From Aureibaculum flavum (GTDB taxonomy: Bacteria > Bacteroidota > Bacteroidia > Flavobacteriales > Flavobacteriaceae), in NCBI RefSeq assembly GCF_016406085.1, contig NZ_JAEHFJ010000001.1, forward strand, positions 310,001-374,000: DNA of 64,000 bases, written 5' to 3'. Shown here piece by piece: positions 17,923 to 26,968 of this stretch (the first letter of the stretch is position 1; every line of letters begins with the position of its first letter). A program made the translations under genes and the position numbers. The notes under the pieces are model-generated. The model worked only from the letters and a program-made list of their open reading frames with translations. It did not search any database and was not told the origin of the DNA.

Positions 17923-17997
17923 GGTGGAAGATGGGGCTCGAACCCACGACCCTCGGTACCACAAACCGATGCTCTAACCAACTGAGCTACAACCACC
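17923..17997 (-). tRNA. tRNA-His (GTG anticodon)
   Basis: Cloverleaf read on the minus strand. The extra 5' G(-1) typical of tRNA-His faces a C at position 73. The D arm is GCTCAGTTGGTTAGAGC. The anticodon stem TCGGT/ACCGA encloses TTGTGGT with anticodon GTG. The T arm is GTGGG-TTCGAGC-CCCAT. The acceptor stem GTGGTTG/CTTCCAC has two neighbouring T-T mismatches at 5-68 and 6-67, which is odd but the rest is intact. A terminator follows directly. Confidence 0.95.
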
Positions 17998-18141
17998 ATT
18001 TAAAAAATTCAGCTAGCCGTTTCCGGCTTAGCGGATGCAAATATAATCTATTTGTAGTATTGTTCAAATAAAAAATGAAAAATTTGTAACTTTATACCTA
18101 ATTCGCACTACTAACTAATAAAATCACTCAAACAAAGTTAG

Positions 18142-18831
18142 ATGAAACCTAAATTTTTATATTTATTTTTATTCATAATTAGTATCAATTGTACAAAAAC
18201 TACAAATAATGATGCTTTTATTAAACAAGTAGCTGGACGCTATTTATTCGATTCTGATCAAGTGATTGAAGTTTACTTTAAGGATAAGGTTTTACTATTA
18301 ACCTGGAAAGGAATAAAAGACATAAAACCAATGAAATTTGATGATGATACCTTTTTTGTAAAAGAAATGAACGAAAAGATAACTTTCAAAACAAATCCTG
18401 AAGATCAAAAAGAGTATTTGGTGTTACTTCCCAAAGAAGACGATGCTGAAATTACATTTAATTTTAAAAAATTAGAGAAAAATGAATTCACACCTAGCGA
18501 ATATCTAGCCAACGATAATTATGAAAAAGCATTAGCGGGTTATATCGCTATTCAGCAAAAAGATTCGTTAAACATTGCCGTAAACGAGAATGAGATGAAC
18601 GCTATAGGTTATTACCATCTTGAAAAAAATGAAACCCAAAAAGCTATTCATGTGTTAAAAATAAATGCTGTTTTGCACCCGAACAGTGATAATGTATTTG
18701 ATAGTTTAGGAGAAGCTTATTTTAAAAGTGGAGATACGTTGCAAGCTATTGCTAATTACAAAAAAGCACTAGCTATCGATTCGGGCAACAGACGTGCCAA
18801 AAACGTAGTTGACAGATTTGATAAAAAATAA
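18142..18831 (+). CDS. Lipoprotein with N-terminal beta domain and C-terminal TPR repeats
   Basis: Protein of 229 residues with a lipoprotein signal ending in SINC (Cys17). Residues 25-120 look like a small beta-rich domain resembling the DUF3471-type module often attached to serine hydrolases in Bacteroidota (AGRYLFDSDQVIEVYFKD). Residues 125-225 are two to three TPR units, including DNVFDSLGEAYFKSGDTLQAIANYKKALAID. In related proteins a beta-lactamase-like domain precedes this part; here it is absent, so the gene may be a stand-alone derivative. Envelope location is predicted; function unknown. Confidence 0.7.
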   Translation: MKPKFLYLFLFIISINCTKTTNNDAFIKQVAGRYLFDSDQVIEVYFKDKVLLLTWKGIKDIKPMKFDDDTFFVKEMNEKITFKTNPEDQKEYLVLLPKEDDAEITFNFKKLEKNEFTPSEYLANDNYEKALAGYIAIQQKDSLNIAVNENEMNAIGYYHLEKNETQKAIHVLKINAVLHPNSDNVFDSLGEAYFKSGDTLQAIANYKKALAIDSGNRRAKNVVDRFDKK

Positions 18832-18926
18832 ATGACATCAGATAAAAAATGTTCGTTAAAGGGTGTTAATCGACTCCTTTACGAAGTAACAACTTATTAT
18901 TTTATTTATCAGTAAGAAGCTGCTAC

Positions 18927-19643
18927 CTATATCAAATCATCCAAATTATCAACAGCTACATAACGCTCTACCGTAAATCCTTCAGCATAATCTGCACTTA
19001 TTAAACGCCCTAAATCTTTGGCTCTATATTCAATACTTTCTAAAAATGTTTTCGTAGCAATAGGCGAAGTTGGTTCCTTACTTTTCGGATCATAGAACTG
19101 TGAGGCATACGCCTTAATCGCTTCTGTTTTTTTATTAATAAACCCAGATACATCAACTACAAAGTCTGGCTCAATGTTTTTCCATTGTATATAATGATAT
19201 ACATGTTTTGGACGCCATGCTTCTTGATTTTTTCCATCTACTTCAGTTTCTATCTTTCGTAAACCTGATAAAAAACAAGCATCGCTAACTAGTTTACTCC
19301 CTTTACCATGATCAATATGTCTATCGTCAATAGCATTACACAAAACAATGTTTGGCTTGTACTTTCTGATTATTTTTATAACTTCCCGTTGATGTGCTTT
19401 ATCATTCACAAAAAATGCATCGCTAAAAGCAAGATTTTCTCTCACTTCAACTTTTAATATTTTCGCTGCATCAGAGGACTCTTTATCACGAATTTCGGCA
19501 GAACCTCTTGTTCCTAATTCACCTCTAGTAAGATCTAAAATACCAACCTTTTTTCCTAATGAAATTTCTTTCGCGATTGTTGCTCCACAACCTAATTCTA
19601 CATCATCTGGATGTGCTCCTACTGCTAAAATGTCTAATTTCAT
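18927..19643 (-). CDS. bshB1: Bacillithiol biosynthesis deacetylase BshB1
   Basis: PIG-L/LmbE-family zinc deacetylase of 238 residues. The metal motif AVGAHPDDVELGCG is followed by DDRHIDHGKGSKLV, and LTRGELGTRGS is characteristic of the BshB1 branch. It removes the acetyl group from N-acetylglucosaminyl-malate in bacillithiol synthesis. The other bsh genes are not in the window. The C-terminal segment IEYRAKDLGRLISADYAEGF is also typical of BshB1. It is divergent from the RND efflux operon. Confidence 0.92.
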   Translation of the reverse strand: MKLDILAVGAHPDDVELGCGATIAKEISLGKKVGILDLTRGELGTRGSAEIRDKESSDAAKILKVEVRENLAFSDAFFVNDKAHQREVIKIIRKYKPNIVLCNAIDDRHIDHGKGSKLVSDACFLSGLRKIETEVDGKNQEAWRPKHVYHYIQWKNIEPDFVVDVSGFINKKTEAIKAYASQFYDPKSKEPTSPIATKTFLESIEYRAKDLGRLISADYAEGFTVERYVAVDNLDDLI

Positions 19644-19730
19644 ATACCTATTTTATAAAGTTCAAAGATAAGAAAGAATTTCATTAGGAAAACTTTAACA
19701 ATCTAATCATTCTACTTTTTTATTATTAAC

Positions 19731-19738
19731 TATTTTTG
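19731..19738 (+). promoter_or_regulatory. -7 element TATTTTTG
   Basis: Consensus TAnnTTTG 34 bp before the ATG of the efflux adaptor gene. Confidence 0.5.
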
Positions 19739-19772
19739 CACAAATGGTTAACTAACCTATAAACTGTTCTGA

Positions 19773-20888
19773 ATGAGAAAAATATTATCAATTATTTTAA
19801 GTGTTATCCTTTTAGGAGGTGCTATACTCCTCGCCAACTATTTCATAAAAAATAAAAACAAACCTAAACCTAAGTTTGATAAAATTATAAAAACGGTTTC
19901 TATTGACACGGTTAAAAACGGTGAAGTTCCTATCATTATTTCTGCTAGTGGAAATTTAGTTGCTAAAAATAAAATTGAACTTTACGCTGAGGTACAAGGA
20001 GTTTTAAGCACTGCTGGAAAAGATTTTAAAGCCGGAACTAATTATCAACAAGGTCAAACTATCTTAAGAATAAATAGTGACGAATTTTATGCTAGTTTAC
20101 AGTCACAAAAAAGTAATTTATACAATTTAGTTACTTCGATTATGCCAGATATACGTTTAGATTTTCCAAAAGAATTTGAAAAATGGCAATCTTACCTTCA
20201 GAGTTTTGACCTGAATAAAGCGACACCAAAACTACCAGAATACGGATCTGATAAAGAAAAATATTTCATTTCAGGGAGAAATATTACGACAACGTATTAT
20301 AGTGTTAAAAACCTAGAAGTAAAATTAGGAAAATATCAAATTAGAGCTCCATACACTGGAATATTAACAGAAGCTTTAGTTACACCTGGTACTTTAATTA
20401 GGTCTGGTCAGAAATTAGGAGAATTTATTGACCCTAGTATTTATGAAATGGAAGTTAACATAAGCTCTGAGTTTAGTAATTTGTTAAAAGTAGGAAACGC
20501 GGTTTCTTTGCATGATTTAGAAAAGACGCAATCATTTATGGGTAAAGTTATTCGTGTAAATGGAAAAATAGACCAAACTTCTCAAACGCTAAAAGCGTAT
20601 ATAGAAGTTAAAGATAAACTACTAAAAGAAGGCATGTATCTCGAAGCTGATCTAACAGCAAAATCAGAACATAATGCCTATAAAATTGATAGAAAACTTT
20701 TAATTGACGATACCAGTGTTTATGTTGTAAATGACACTCTTTTAGAATTAAAAAAAGTAAATCCAGTCTATTTTGAAGCGGAAAGTGTAATTATTAAAGG
20801 GTTACCCGATAATACTCAATTATTAGCCAATCCAGTATCTGGTGCTTATAACGGAATGCCAGTAAAGATAAATACCAAAAAAAAATAG
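19773..20888 (+). CDS. RND efflux periplasmic adaptor (membrane fusion protein)
   Basis: Protein of 371 residues with an N-terminal signal anchor (residues 4-24). The lipoyl half-motifs are NKIELYAEVQGVL… and YQIRAPYTGILTEALVTPGTLI, flanking a short helical hairpin. Beta-barrel and membrane-proximal domains follow. This links the inner-membrane pump to the TolC-type channel encoded downstream. It is the first gene of a three-gene operon (adaptor, pump, channel), with an unusual 125-bp GC-rich spacer before the pump gene. Confidence 0.92.
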   Translation: MRKILSIILSVILLGGAILLANYFIKNKNKPKPKFDKIIKTVSIDTVKNGEVPIIISASGNLVAKNKIELYAEVQGVLSTAGKDFKAGTNYQQGQTILRINSDEFYASLQSQKSNLYNLVTSIMPDIRLDFPKEFEKWQSYLQSFDLNKATPKLPEYGSDKEKYFISGRNITTTYYSVKNLEVKLGKYQIRAPYTGILTEALVTPGTLIRSGQKLGEFIDPSIYEMEVNISSEFSNLLKVGNAVSLHDLEKTQSFMGKVIRVNGKIDQTSQTLKAYIEVKDKLLKEGMYLEADLTAKSEHNAYKIDRKLLIDDTSVYVVNDTLLELKKVNPVYFEAESVIIKGLPDNTQLLANPVSGAYNGMPVKINTKKK

Positions 20889-20943
20889 GATGAAACGAGG
20901 ATGCTAAAAGCTTTATCATCCTTGAGGATGATTAATAGCAAAC

Positions 20944-20976
20944 AGCCCCGTCCAACTCCCGAAACGTCGGGACGGA
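20944..20976. repeat. GC-rich hairpin in the adaptor-pump spacer
   Basis: In AT-rich surroundings this stretch holds CCGTCC … GGACGG and, nested, CCCGA-AACG-TCGGG. The two stems share bases, so they are alternative folds. It looks like a remnant of a small mobile palindromic element, or a processing or attenuation hairpin within the operon. Confidence 0.4.
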
Positions 20977-21013
20977 ATCGGAATGACCGTTAAAAAAACA
21001 ATAAAATAAACAC

Positions 21014-24000
21014 ATGAAAAAAATTATTACTTATTTTATTAAGTATCCCGTTGCAGTTAATGTAGTTATGTGGGCCTTCGTGATTTTTGGTGCCATTGGT
21101 ATTTTTTCAATGAAATCATCTTTTTTCCCATTGGTTGATTCTGAAATTATCAATATTAATTTGGTTTATCCTGGTGCTTCACCTCAAGAGATGGAAGAAG
21201 GGGTTGTATTAAAAATTGAAGATAATTTAAAAGGTTTGGTGGGTATTGACAGAGTGACTTCTGTATCTCGCGAAAATTCAGCTACCGTCACTGTCGAAAT
21301 AGAACGAGGAAGAAATATTGACATTATTCTGACGGAAGTTAAAAATGCAGTAGATCGTGTTCCCTCTTTCCCTAGTGGAATGGAACCCGCAGTTGTAGCT
21401 AAAATTGAAAGTATAAGGCCCACGATTAGTTTTACGGTAAGTGGAGAAAACCTTCCCTTAAAAACATTAAAAAAATATGCCAGAACTGTTGAAAATGATC
21501 TTAGAGCAATTGAAGGTATTTCACAGGTAAGTTTATCAGGATTTCCAGATGAAGAGATTGAAATTGCGGTGCGTGAAAATGATTTAAGAGCATATAATTT
21601 ATCATTTGTTGAAGTGGCGAATGCTGTACAAAATTCGAATTTAATTATTACGGGTGGAAACATCAAAACGTCTGAAGAAGATTATTTAATCCGTGCTAGA
21701 AATAGATTTTATTACGGTGAAGAATTGTTTAATTTAATTGTAAGAACAGATCCTTCTGGAAGTATTATAAGACTACATGACATTGCTGAAATTAAAGACA
21801 TTTGGAATGAAACTCCTGACCGACTGTATTATAATGGTAATGTTGCTATTAACATTTCAGTTAGCAATACGAACAATGAAGATTTAATTTCGTCAGCTGA
21901 TGCGGTAAAAGAATATATAGATAAATTTAATCAGCAACACGATAATGTTACTTTAAACATATCAAGTGATGCTTCTATTACTCTAAATCAACGTACAGAT
22001 CTATTGCTCGAAAACGGGGTCATTGGTGTACTTTTAGTTCTACTATTTTTAGCATTATTTTTAAACATTCGTTTGGCACTATGGGTGGCCGTTGGTTTAC
22101 CTATATCCTTTTTAGGAATGTTTATATTTGCCGCTCAATTAGGGGTTACTATTAATGTATTATCACTTTTTGGTATGATTATCGTTATTGGTATTTTAGT
22201 AGATGACGGTATTGTTATTGGAGAAAATATCTATCATCATTATAAAGATAAGGGAAAATCGCCAATTAGAGCTGCTATAGATGGTACCATGGAAGTAATT
22301 CCTCCGATTGTATCAGCAATTATAACCACGCTATTAGCTTTTTCCACCTTCTTTTTCTTAGATGGAAGAATGGGTAAGTTTTTTAGTGAAGTATCTACCG
22401 TGGTAATATTAACACTAACCGTTTCGTTAGTTGAGGCCTTAATTATCTTACCAGCTCATATTGCACATTCAAAAGCTCTGATGGATTCTGGTGCTAAATC
22501 AGGTAAAATATTTGGCTTTTTTAGAATGATTAATGAGAAAGCGGATGCTGGTCTCGTTTATGTAAGAGAGCGGATATACATTCCCTATTTAACATTCTTT
22601 TTAAAGCATAAACTATTAGGTTTTGCTATTCCAATTGCTCTATTAATATTTAGCATTGGAGCCTTGAGTGGAGGAATTGTTAGAACTTCATTTTTTCCAT
22701 CTGTTGCTAGTGACAGGGTTTCTATAGACCTTACAATGCCGCAAGGAACGAATGAAAAAATAACAGACTCGATAATATCAAGTATAGAAGTTGCTGCGTG
22801 GGATGTAAATGAAGAATATACAAAAAAACAGACAGGTAATGTTGCGGTCATAGAAAATATAATAAAGCGTATTGGACCAGGAACTTCAAATGGTACACTT
22901 ACAATAAATTTATTACCTGGAGAATCAAGAGATGTAAGTTCACCCGAAATAACAAATGCTATTCGTGAAAAAGTAGGTAAGGTTTCAGGTGTTGAAAGCT
23001 TGACTTTTGGTTCTGGTGGAAATTTTGGTGGTAGTCCTGTTTCTGTTTCATTATTAGGTAATAATATTACAGAGTTAAAAGCAGCGAAACTAGAATTGAA
23101 AGGTGAGTTAGAAAAAAATACCTTACTTAAAGACATTTCAGATAATGATCCTTTGGGTATAAAAGAAATAAGAATAAAGCTTAAGGATAATGCCTATATA
23201 TTAGGGCTAAACCTCCAAACCGTAACAGCTCAAATACGGGCTGGTTTTTTCGGGTATCAAGCACAACGTTTTCAGCGTGGGCAAGATGAGATCAAAGTTT
23301 GGGTACGGTATAAAAAAGAAGATAGATCTTCTTTAACGGATTTAGAAGATATGAGATTAATTACGCCATCGGGTACGAGAGTCCCTTTTGGCGAAATTGC
23401 CACGTATGAAATTGAAAGAGGAGACATTGCCATTAACCATTTAAGTGGACAACGAGAAATTCAAATAAATGCGGATACAAAAAATCCGGAAGAAAGTGCT
23501 TCTGACATTTTAGAAGATATTAAGGTAAATGTAATGCCTCATATTTTTTCGAAATACCCGTCGGTTTCAGCATCCTATGAAGGACAGAATAGAGAAGCTG
23601 CAAAAACGGTAGGTTCTGTAAGAATAGTTGGTCCTATTATTTTAATGTTGATATATATAACTATTGCCTTTACATTTAGGTCTTATAGCCAACCGCTTTT
23701 ACTAATACTTATGGTTCCTTTTAGTTTAATTGGTGTGGTTTGGGGCCATTATTTCCATGGGTTTTCAATTAATATTTTATCATGGCTAGGTATTATTGCT
23801 TTGATTGGTATTATGGTGAATGATGGATTGGTACTTATAGGTAAATTTAACACCTATCTTAAAGAAGGTGAGAAATATGATGACGCTTTAATTCACGCAG
23901 GTAGGTCTCGATTTAGGGCAATTTTACTAACATCGTTAACTACGATTGCTGGTTTAGCTCCATTGTTATTAGAGAAAAGTCGTCAAGCTCAATTTCTAAA

Positions 24001-24262
24001 GCCAATGGCACTATCCATTTCATATGGAATTGCTATAGCAACTGTACTTACGCTTGTAATGCTACCTTTAATGCTATCTAGTTTTAATTATTTAAAAGTA
24101 TTTGTAAAATGGATGCGTACTGGTGAAGAGGTAACAAGAGAAGAAGTTGAAAGAGCTATTATTGAACTAGAAAGTGAACATGAAGAATTGATTGATGATA
24201 CAATAGTGAACGATGAAATAGAAGAGATTATGGATAAGTTTGATGACAATAATGACGAATAA
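21014..24262 (+). CDS. RND efflux pump permease (AcrB/HAE family)
   Basis: Inner-membrane proton-driven pump of 1082 residues with 12 predicted membrane helices and two large periplasmic loops. Helix 4 has GILVDDGIVIGENIYHH, where the paired Asp residues relay protons, and the second half has GIMVNDGLVLIGKFN. The acidic C-terminal tail (residues 1040-1082) is rich in Glu and Asp. The substrate cannot be told. It forms a tripartite system with the adaptor upstream and the outer-membrane channel downstream; its stop codon lies 14 bp before the preferred start of the channel gene. Confidence 0.95.
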   Translation: MKKIITYFIKYPVAVNVVMWAFVIFGAIGIFSMKSSFFPLVDSEIININLVYPGASPQEMEEGVVLKIEDNLKGLVGIDRVTSVSRENSATVTVEIERGRNIDIILTEVKNAVDRVPSFPSGMEPAVVAKIESIRPTISFTVSGENLPLKTLKKYARTVENDLRAIEGISQVSLSGFPDEEIEIAVRENDLRAYNLSFVEVANAVQNSNLIITGGNIKTSEEDYLIRARNRFYYGEELFNLIVRTDPSGSIIRLHDIAEIKDIWNETPDRLYYNGNVAINISVSNTNNEDLISSADAVKEYIDKFNQQHDNVTLNISSDASITLNQRTDLLLENGVIGVLLVLLFLALFLNIRLALWVAVGLPISFLGMFIFAAQLGVTINVLSLFGMIIVIGILVDDGIVIGENIYHHYKDKGKSPIRAAIDGTMEVIPPIVSAIITTLLAFSTFFFLDGRMGKFFSEVSTVVILTLTVSLVEALIILPAHIAHSKALMDSGAKSGKIFGFFRMINEKADAGLVYVRERIYIPYLTFFLKHKLLGFAIPIALLIFSIGALSGGIVRTSFFPSVASDRVSIDLTMPQGTNEKITDSIISSIEVAAWDVNEEYTKKQTGNVAVIENIIKRIGPGTSNGTLTINLLPGESRDVSSPEITNAIREKVGKVSGVESLTFGSGGNFGGSPVSVSLLGNNITELKAAKLELKGELEKNTLLKDISDNDPLGIKEIRIKLKDNAYILGLNLQTVTAQIRAGFFGYQAQRFQRGQDEIKVWVRYKKEDRSSLTDLEDMRLITPSGTRVPFGEIATYEIERGDIAINHLSGQREIQINADTKNPEESASDILEDIKVNVMPHIFSKYPSVSASYEGQNREAAKTVGSVRIVGPIILMLIYITIAFTFRSYSQPLLLILMVPFSLIGVVWGHYFHGFSINILSWLGIIALIGIMVNDGLVLIGKFNTYLKEGEKYDDALIHAGRSRFRAILLTSLTTIAGLAPLLLEKSRQAQFLKPMALSISYGIAIATVLTLVMLPLMLSSFNYLKVFVKWMRTGEEVTREEVERAIIELESEHEELIDDTIVNDEIEEIMDKFDDNNDE

Positions 24263-24275
24263 AATACAAAAAATA

Positions 24276-25601
24276 ATGAAATACATTAAGTTTATATATA
24301 TCACTTTATTGTTTGTTGGTGCAGTAGAAGCACAAGAAGAAACCATTTCAAAAGCTGAAGCTGTACAAATGGCTTTAGAAAATAATTATGGAATTAAAAT
24401 TGCGGATAACAATTTAAAAATTTCGGAAAATAATAAGAGTATTTATAATTCAGGTTTTTTACCAACCTTAACAGGAAATGCTGGAGCTACTTATAATTTA
24501 GACAATTCTGAAGTAACATTTCTACCACGTCTTATGTTAGATCCAATTACAGCGAATGGAGCAGAAAGTAGCCGTTATAACGCATCGATGAATTTAAATT
24601 ACACATTATTTGATGGGTTAGGGAGGCGTTATAATTATAAACAGCTTAAGGAACAATATAATCTTACTGAACTTCAAGCTAGAGAAACGATAGAAAACAC
24701 TTTATTACAATTATTTGGAGTCTATTATAATGTTGCTAAATTATCCGAAGATGTTTCACTGATGAATCAAAGCTTAAAAATTTCTAAGGATCGACTAGAA
24801 CGTGTTCAATATCAATTTGAGTACGGTCAAATCAACAAATTAGCTGTTTTAAATGCTGAAGTTGATGTAAATAATGATAGTATAAATCTTTTAAATACAC
24901 AGCAATTATTAGCGAATTCGAAACGTGATTTATATGTTGTATTGGGAAAAACTGAAGTTCCTAATTTTAGCGTAGACACCTTAGTTACATTTTCATTACA
25001 ATCAGATAAAACAACGCTATTCGAAAAAGTTAAAGCTAATAATGTAACATTACAACAATTAGAAAAGAATATTTTGATAAGTGATTTTCAATTAAAATCA
25101 AATAAATCTGGTTACTTGCCTTCTATCGGTTTAACTGGAACTTACGGTTGGAATAAAAATAATAATAACTCAACTTCTCAAGTAACAACATCTGTAAATA
25201 CCGGGCTTTCTGGAGGTATTAATCTAACCTGGAATATCTTCGATGGAGGGAGCACAAGAACCCGAGTTCAAAATGCTAAAATAAACGTAGACACACAGCG
25301 ACTACAAAAACAACAGGTTGAATTAGAAGTGAATAGAGATTTTAACAATGCCTATGACGATTATTTGAATAAATTATTCATTTTACAGACACAAGAAAAA
25401 AACGTACAAACCAATACTGATAATTTCAACAGAACGGAAGAACGTTTTAAATTAGGTCAAATAACATCGATAGAATTCAGACAAGCTCAATTAAACCTCA
25501 TTAATGCTAAAAATGCAAAAAACAGTGCAAAATACGACGCTAAATTGGCTGAATTAGAAGTATTACAAGTAAGTGGAGATTTATTAAATACTGACTTTTA
25601 A
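24276..25601 (+). CDS. TolC-family outer-membrane efflux channel
   Basis: I chose the ATG at 24276, which directly precedes the signal peptide (MKYIKFIYITLLFVGAVEAQ), over the ATG at 24240 that overlaps the pump gene; this gives 441 residues. Two repeats of the outer-membrane efflux protein family are visible: the first around LNYTLFDGLGRRYNYKQLKEQYN, the second around LTWNIFDGGSTRTRVQNAKIN, each followed by long coiled-coil helices. It is the third gene of the RND operon. Confidence 0.92.
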   Translation: MKYIKFIYITLLFVGAVEAQEETISKAEAVQMALENNYGIKIADNNLKISENNKSIYNSGFLPTLTGNAGATYNLDNSEVTFLPRLMLDPITANGAESSRYNASMNLNYTLFDGLGRRYNYKQLKEQYNLTELQARETIENTLLQLFGVYYNVAKLSEDVSLMNQSLKISKDRLERVQYQFEYGQINKLAVLNAEVDVNNDSINLLNTQQLLANSKRDLYVVLGKTEVPNFSVDTLVTFSLQSDKTTLFEKVKANNVTLQQLEKNILISDFQLKSNKSGYLPSIGLTGTYGWNKNNNNSTSQVTTSVNTGLSGGINLTWNIFDGGSTRTRVQNAKINVDTQRLQKQQVELEVNRDFNNAYDDYLNKLFILQTQEKNVQTNTDNFNRTEERFKLGQITSIEFRQAQLNLINAKNAKNSAKYDAKLAELEVLQVSGDLLNTDF

Positions 25602-25675
25602 ACCCGAATTATGTATTAGAACTTTGTAATGAGGGTTGAAAGTACAATAAAATATGACATTTTATTCATTTAAGC

Positions 25676-25718
25676 GTAGCTCCGCTACGGTTATATGAAA
25701 AAATGTAGCGGAGCGGTA
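25676..25718. repeat. GC-rich inverted repeat
   Basis: GCTCCGCTAC (25679-25688) and GTAGCGGAGC (25705-25714) are perfect 10-bp inverted arms with a 16-nt AT-rich loop; the left arm is itself part of a small palindrome, GTAGC-TCC-GCTAC. It lies after the efflux operon and before the cysteine-rich protein gene. It may be a terminator-like structure or a degenerate dispersed palindrome. Confidence 0.5.
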
Positions 25719-25774
25719 TATTTTGAAGTGATTTCATACCGTAATAAATTTTCTAGTACATAATTAAGGTTAAT

Positions 25775-25960
25775 ATGTTTGAACACTTTTTTCAATGTCC
25801 CTATTGCTGGGAAGAAATATCAATGTTACTAGATACTTCTCTACGTAATACAAAATATATTGAAGATTGCGAAGTCTGTTGCAGACCTATTGAGGTCAAT
25901 GTAAGTTTTGATAATGAGCAAAATTTAGAAAGTTTTTCTGCCGTTGATATTGAACAGTAA
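25775..25960 (+). CDS. CPXCG-motif cysteine-rich small protein
   Basis: Protein of 61 residues with two Cys pairs, CPYC near residue 8 and CEVCC near residue 34, an arrangement able to bind one zinc ion (zinc ribbon). It matches the CPXCG-motif family of small proteins found in proteobacteria and Bacteroidota. It is cytosolic with an acidic C terminus and has no known function. It stands alone between the efflux operon and a convergent endonuclease-like gene. Confidence 0.75.
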   Translation: MFEHFFQCPYCWEEISMLLDTSLRNTKYIEDCEVCCRPIEVNVSFDNEQNLESFSAVDIEQ

Positions 25961-26084
25961 GAAAAAGTATACGGTAATCAATTGGCAGTATTCAGTCCAC
26001 AACTATTTTATCAAAAACAATTTGTTTATCGGTTAGTGCCAATTTTTGGAATTTAGTGCTTGAAAATTGTTTTTTGATTCCTAT

Positions 26085-26879
26085 TTATTCATCCAACAAT
26101 TCTAAGGTAACCAAATACGCACAATGATCAGATGCAACGGTATCTTGAATAACTTTAGTTTCTAATACTCGCCACCTATTTTTAGGATAATACATTACAT
26201 AATCTATTTTCATCGTTGGATTATCTGATGGATATGTATATTCAATATTATTTTTATCATAAGCAGCTGTCCATACTTTTTCTAAAATATTTATAGGCGT
26301 ACTGTTAGGTTCTGCATTTAAATCTCCAGCTAAAATAGTTGGATACTTATTCTTTGAGAATATTTCATTAATCTTTTCAACTTGCAAAACCCTATCCCTT
26401 TCATCATTTAAATGGTCTAAATGAGTAGCAATAAAAGAAATAGTATCTTTAGTACTTAATGTCGTTGTAATGGCTAAGGCGGCTCTAGGTTCATGATCGT
26501 CAAAATATGGCAATGCTACATTTTTAGAACTTAAAAAGGTAGTCTTAGACAAAATGCCTTCACCATATTCACCATTGTCATAGTCCATTGCTTTTCCAAA
26601 TAACGGGCTCAGTTGTGTTCGCCATCCCAATTCTGTTACTAAATCGTATTTTTTTGCTCTATTTGTCCTATTATCTACTTCTTGCATAGCGACAAAATCT
26701 GGGTTGGCATCTTTTATTACCTTGGCAATAAGGTCTAAGTTAAAATCACCTTTTGTTGTTGCTCCATGTAATATATTAAACGACAATACGCGTACTATCT
26801 TTGTACTATCAACTTTCTGTTGAGACCAAGAAATAGTGTATGACACTATTAGTAATAGTATTGAGAATTTTAGTTTCAT
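26085..26879 (-). CDS. Exported endonuclease/exonuclease/phosphatase-family protein
   Basis: Start set at 26879, which gives 264 residues beginning with a signal peptide (MKLKFSILLLIVSYTISWSQ). The frame extends upstream to an ATG at 26939, but that adds 20 charged residues before the signal. The EEP fold is shown by RVLSFNILHG, MQEVDNRT, ATHLDHLND, LAGDLNAEPNS and ASDHCAYLVTLEL, i.e. the full set of metal and catalytic residues. It is a predicted secreted or periplasmic phosphodiesterase/phosphatase. Substrate unknown. Confidence 0.85.
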   Translation of the reverse strand: MKLKFSILLLIVSYTISWSQQKVDSTKIVRVLSFNILHGATTKGDFNLDLIAKVIKDANPDFVAMQEVDNRTNRAKKYDLVTELGWRTQLSPLFGKAMDYDNGEYGEGILSKTTFLSSKNVALPYFDDHEPRAALAITTTLSTKDTISFIATHLDHLNDERDRVLQVEKINEIFSKNKYPTILAGDLNAEPNSTPINILEKVWTAAYDKNNIEYTYPSDNPTMKIDYVMYYPKNRWRVLETKVIQDTVASDHCAYLVTLELLDE

Positions 26880-26968
26880 GTTTTTTATAAAAAATTTATT
26901 TAGAATATTCCGTTTTGACTCCACCTCAATAAAATCCAATACATCTTGTATTAAATTTTTTTACATAA

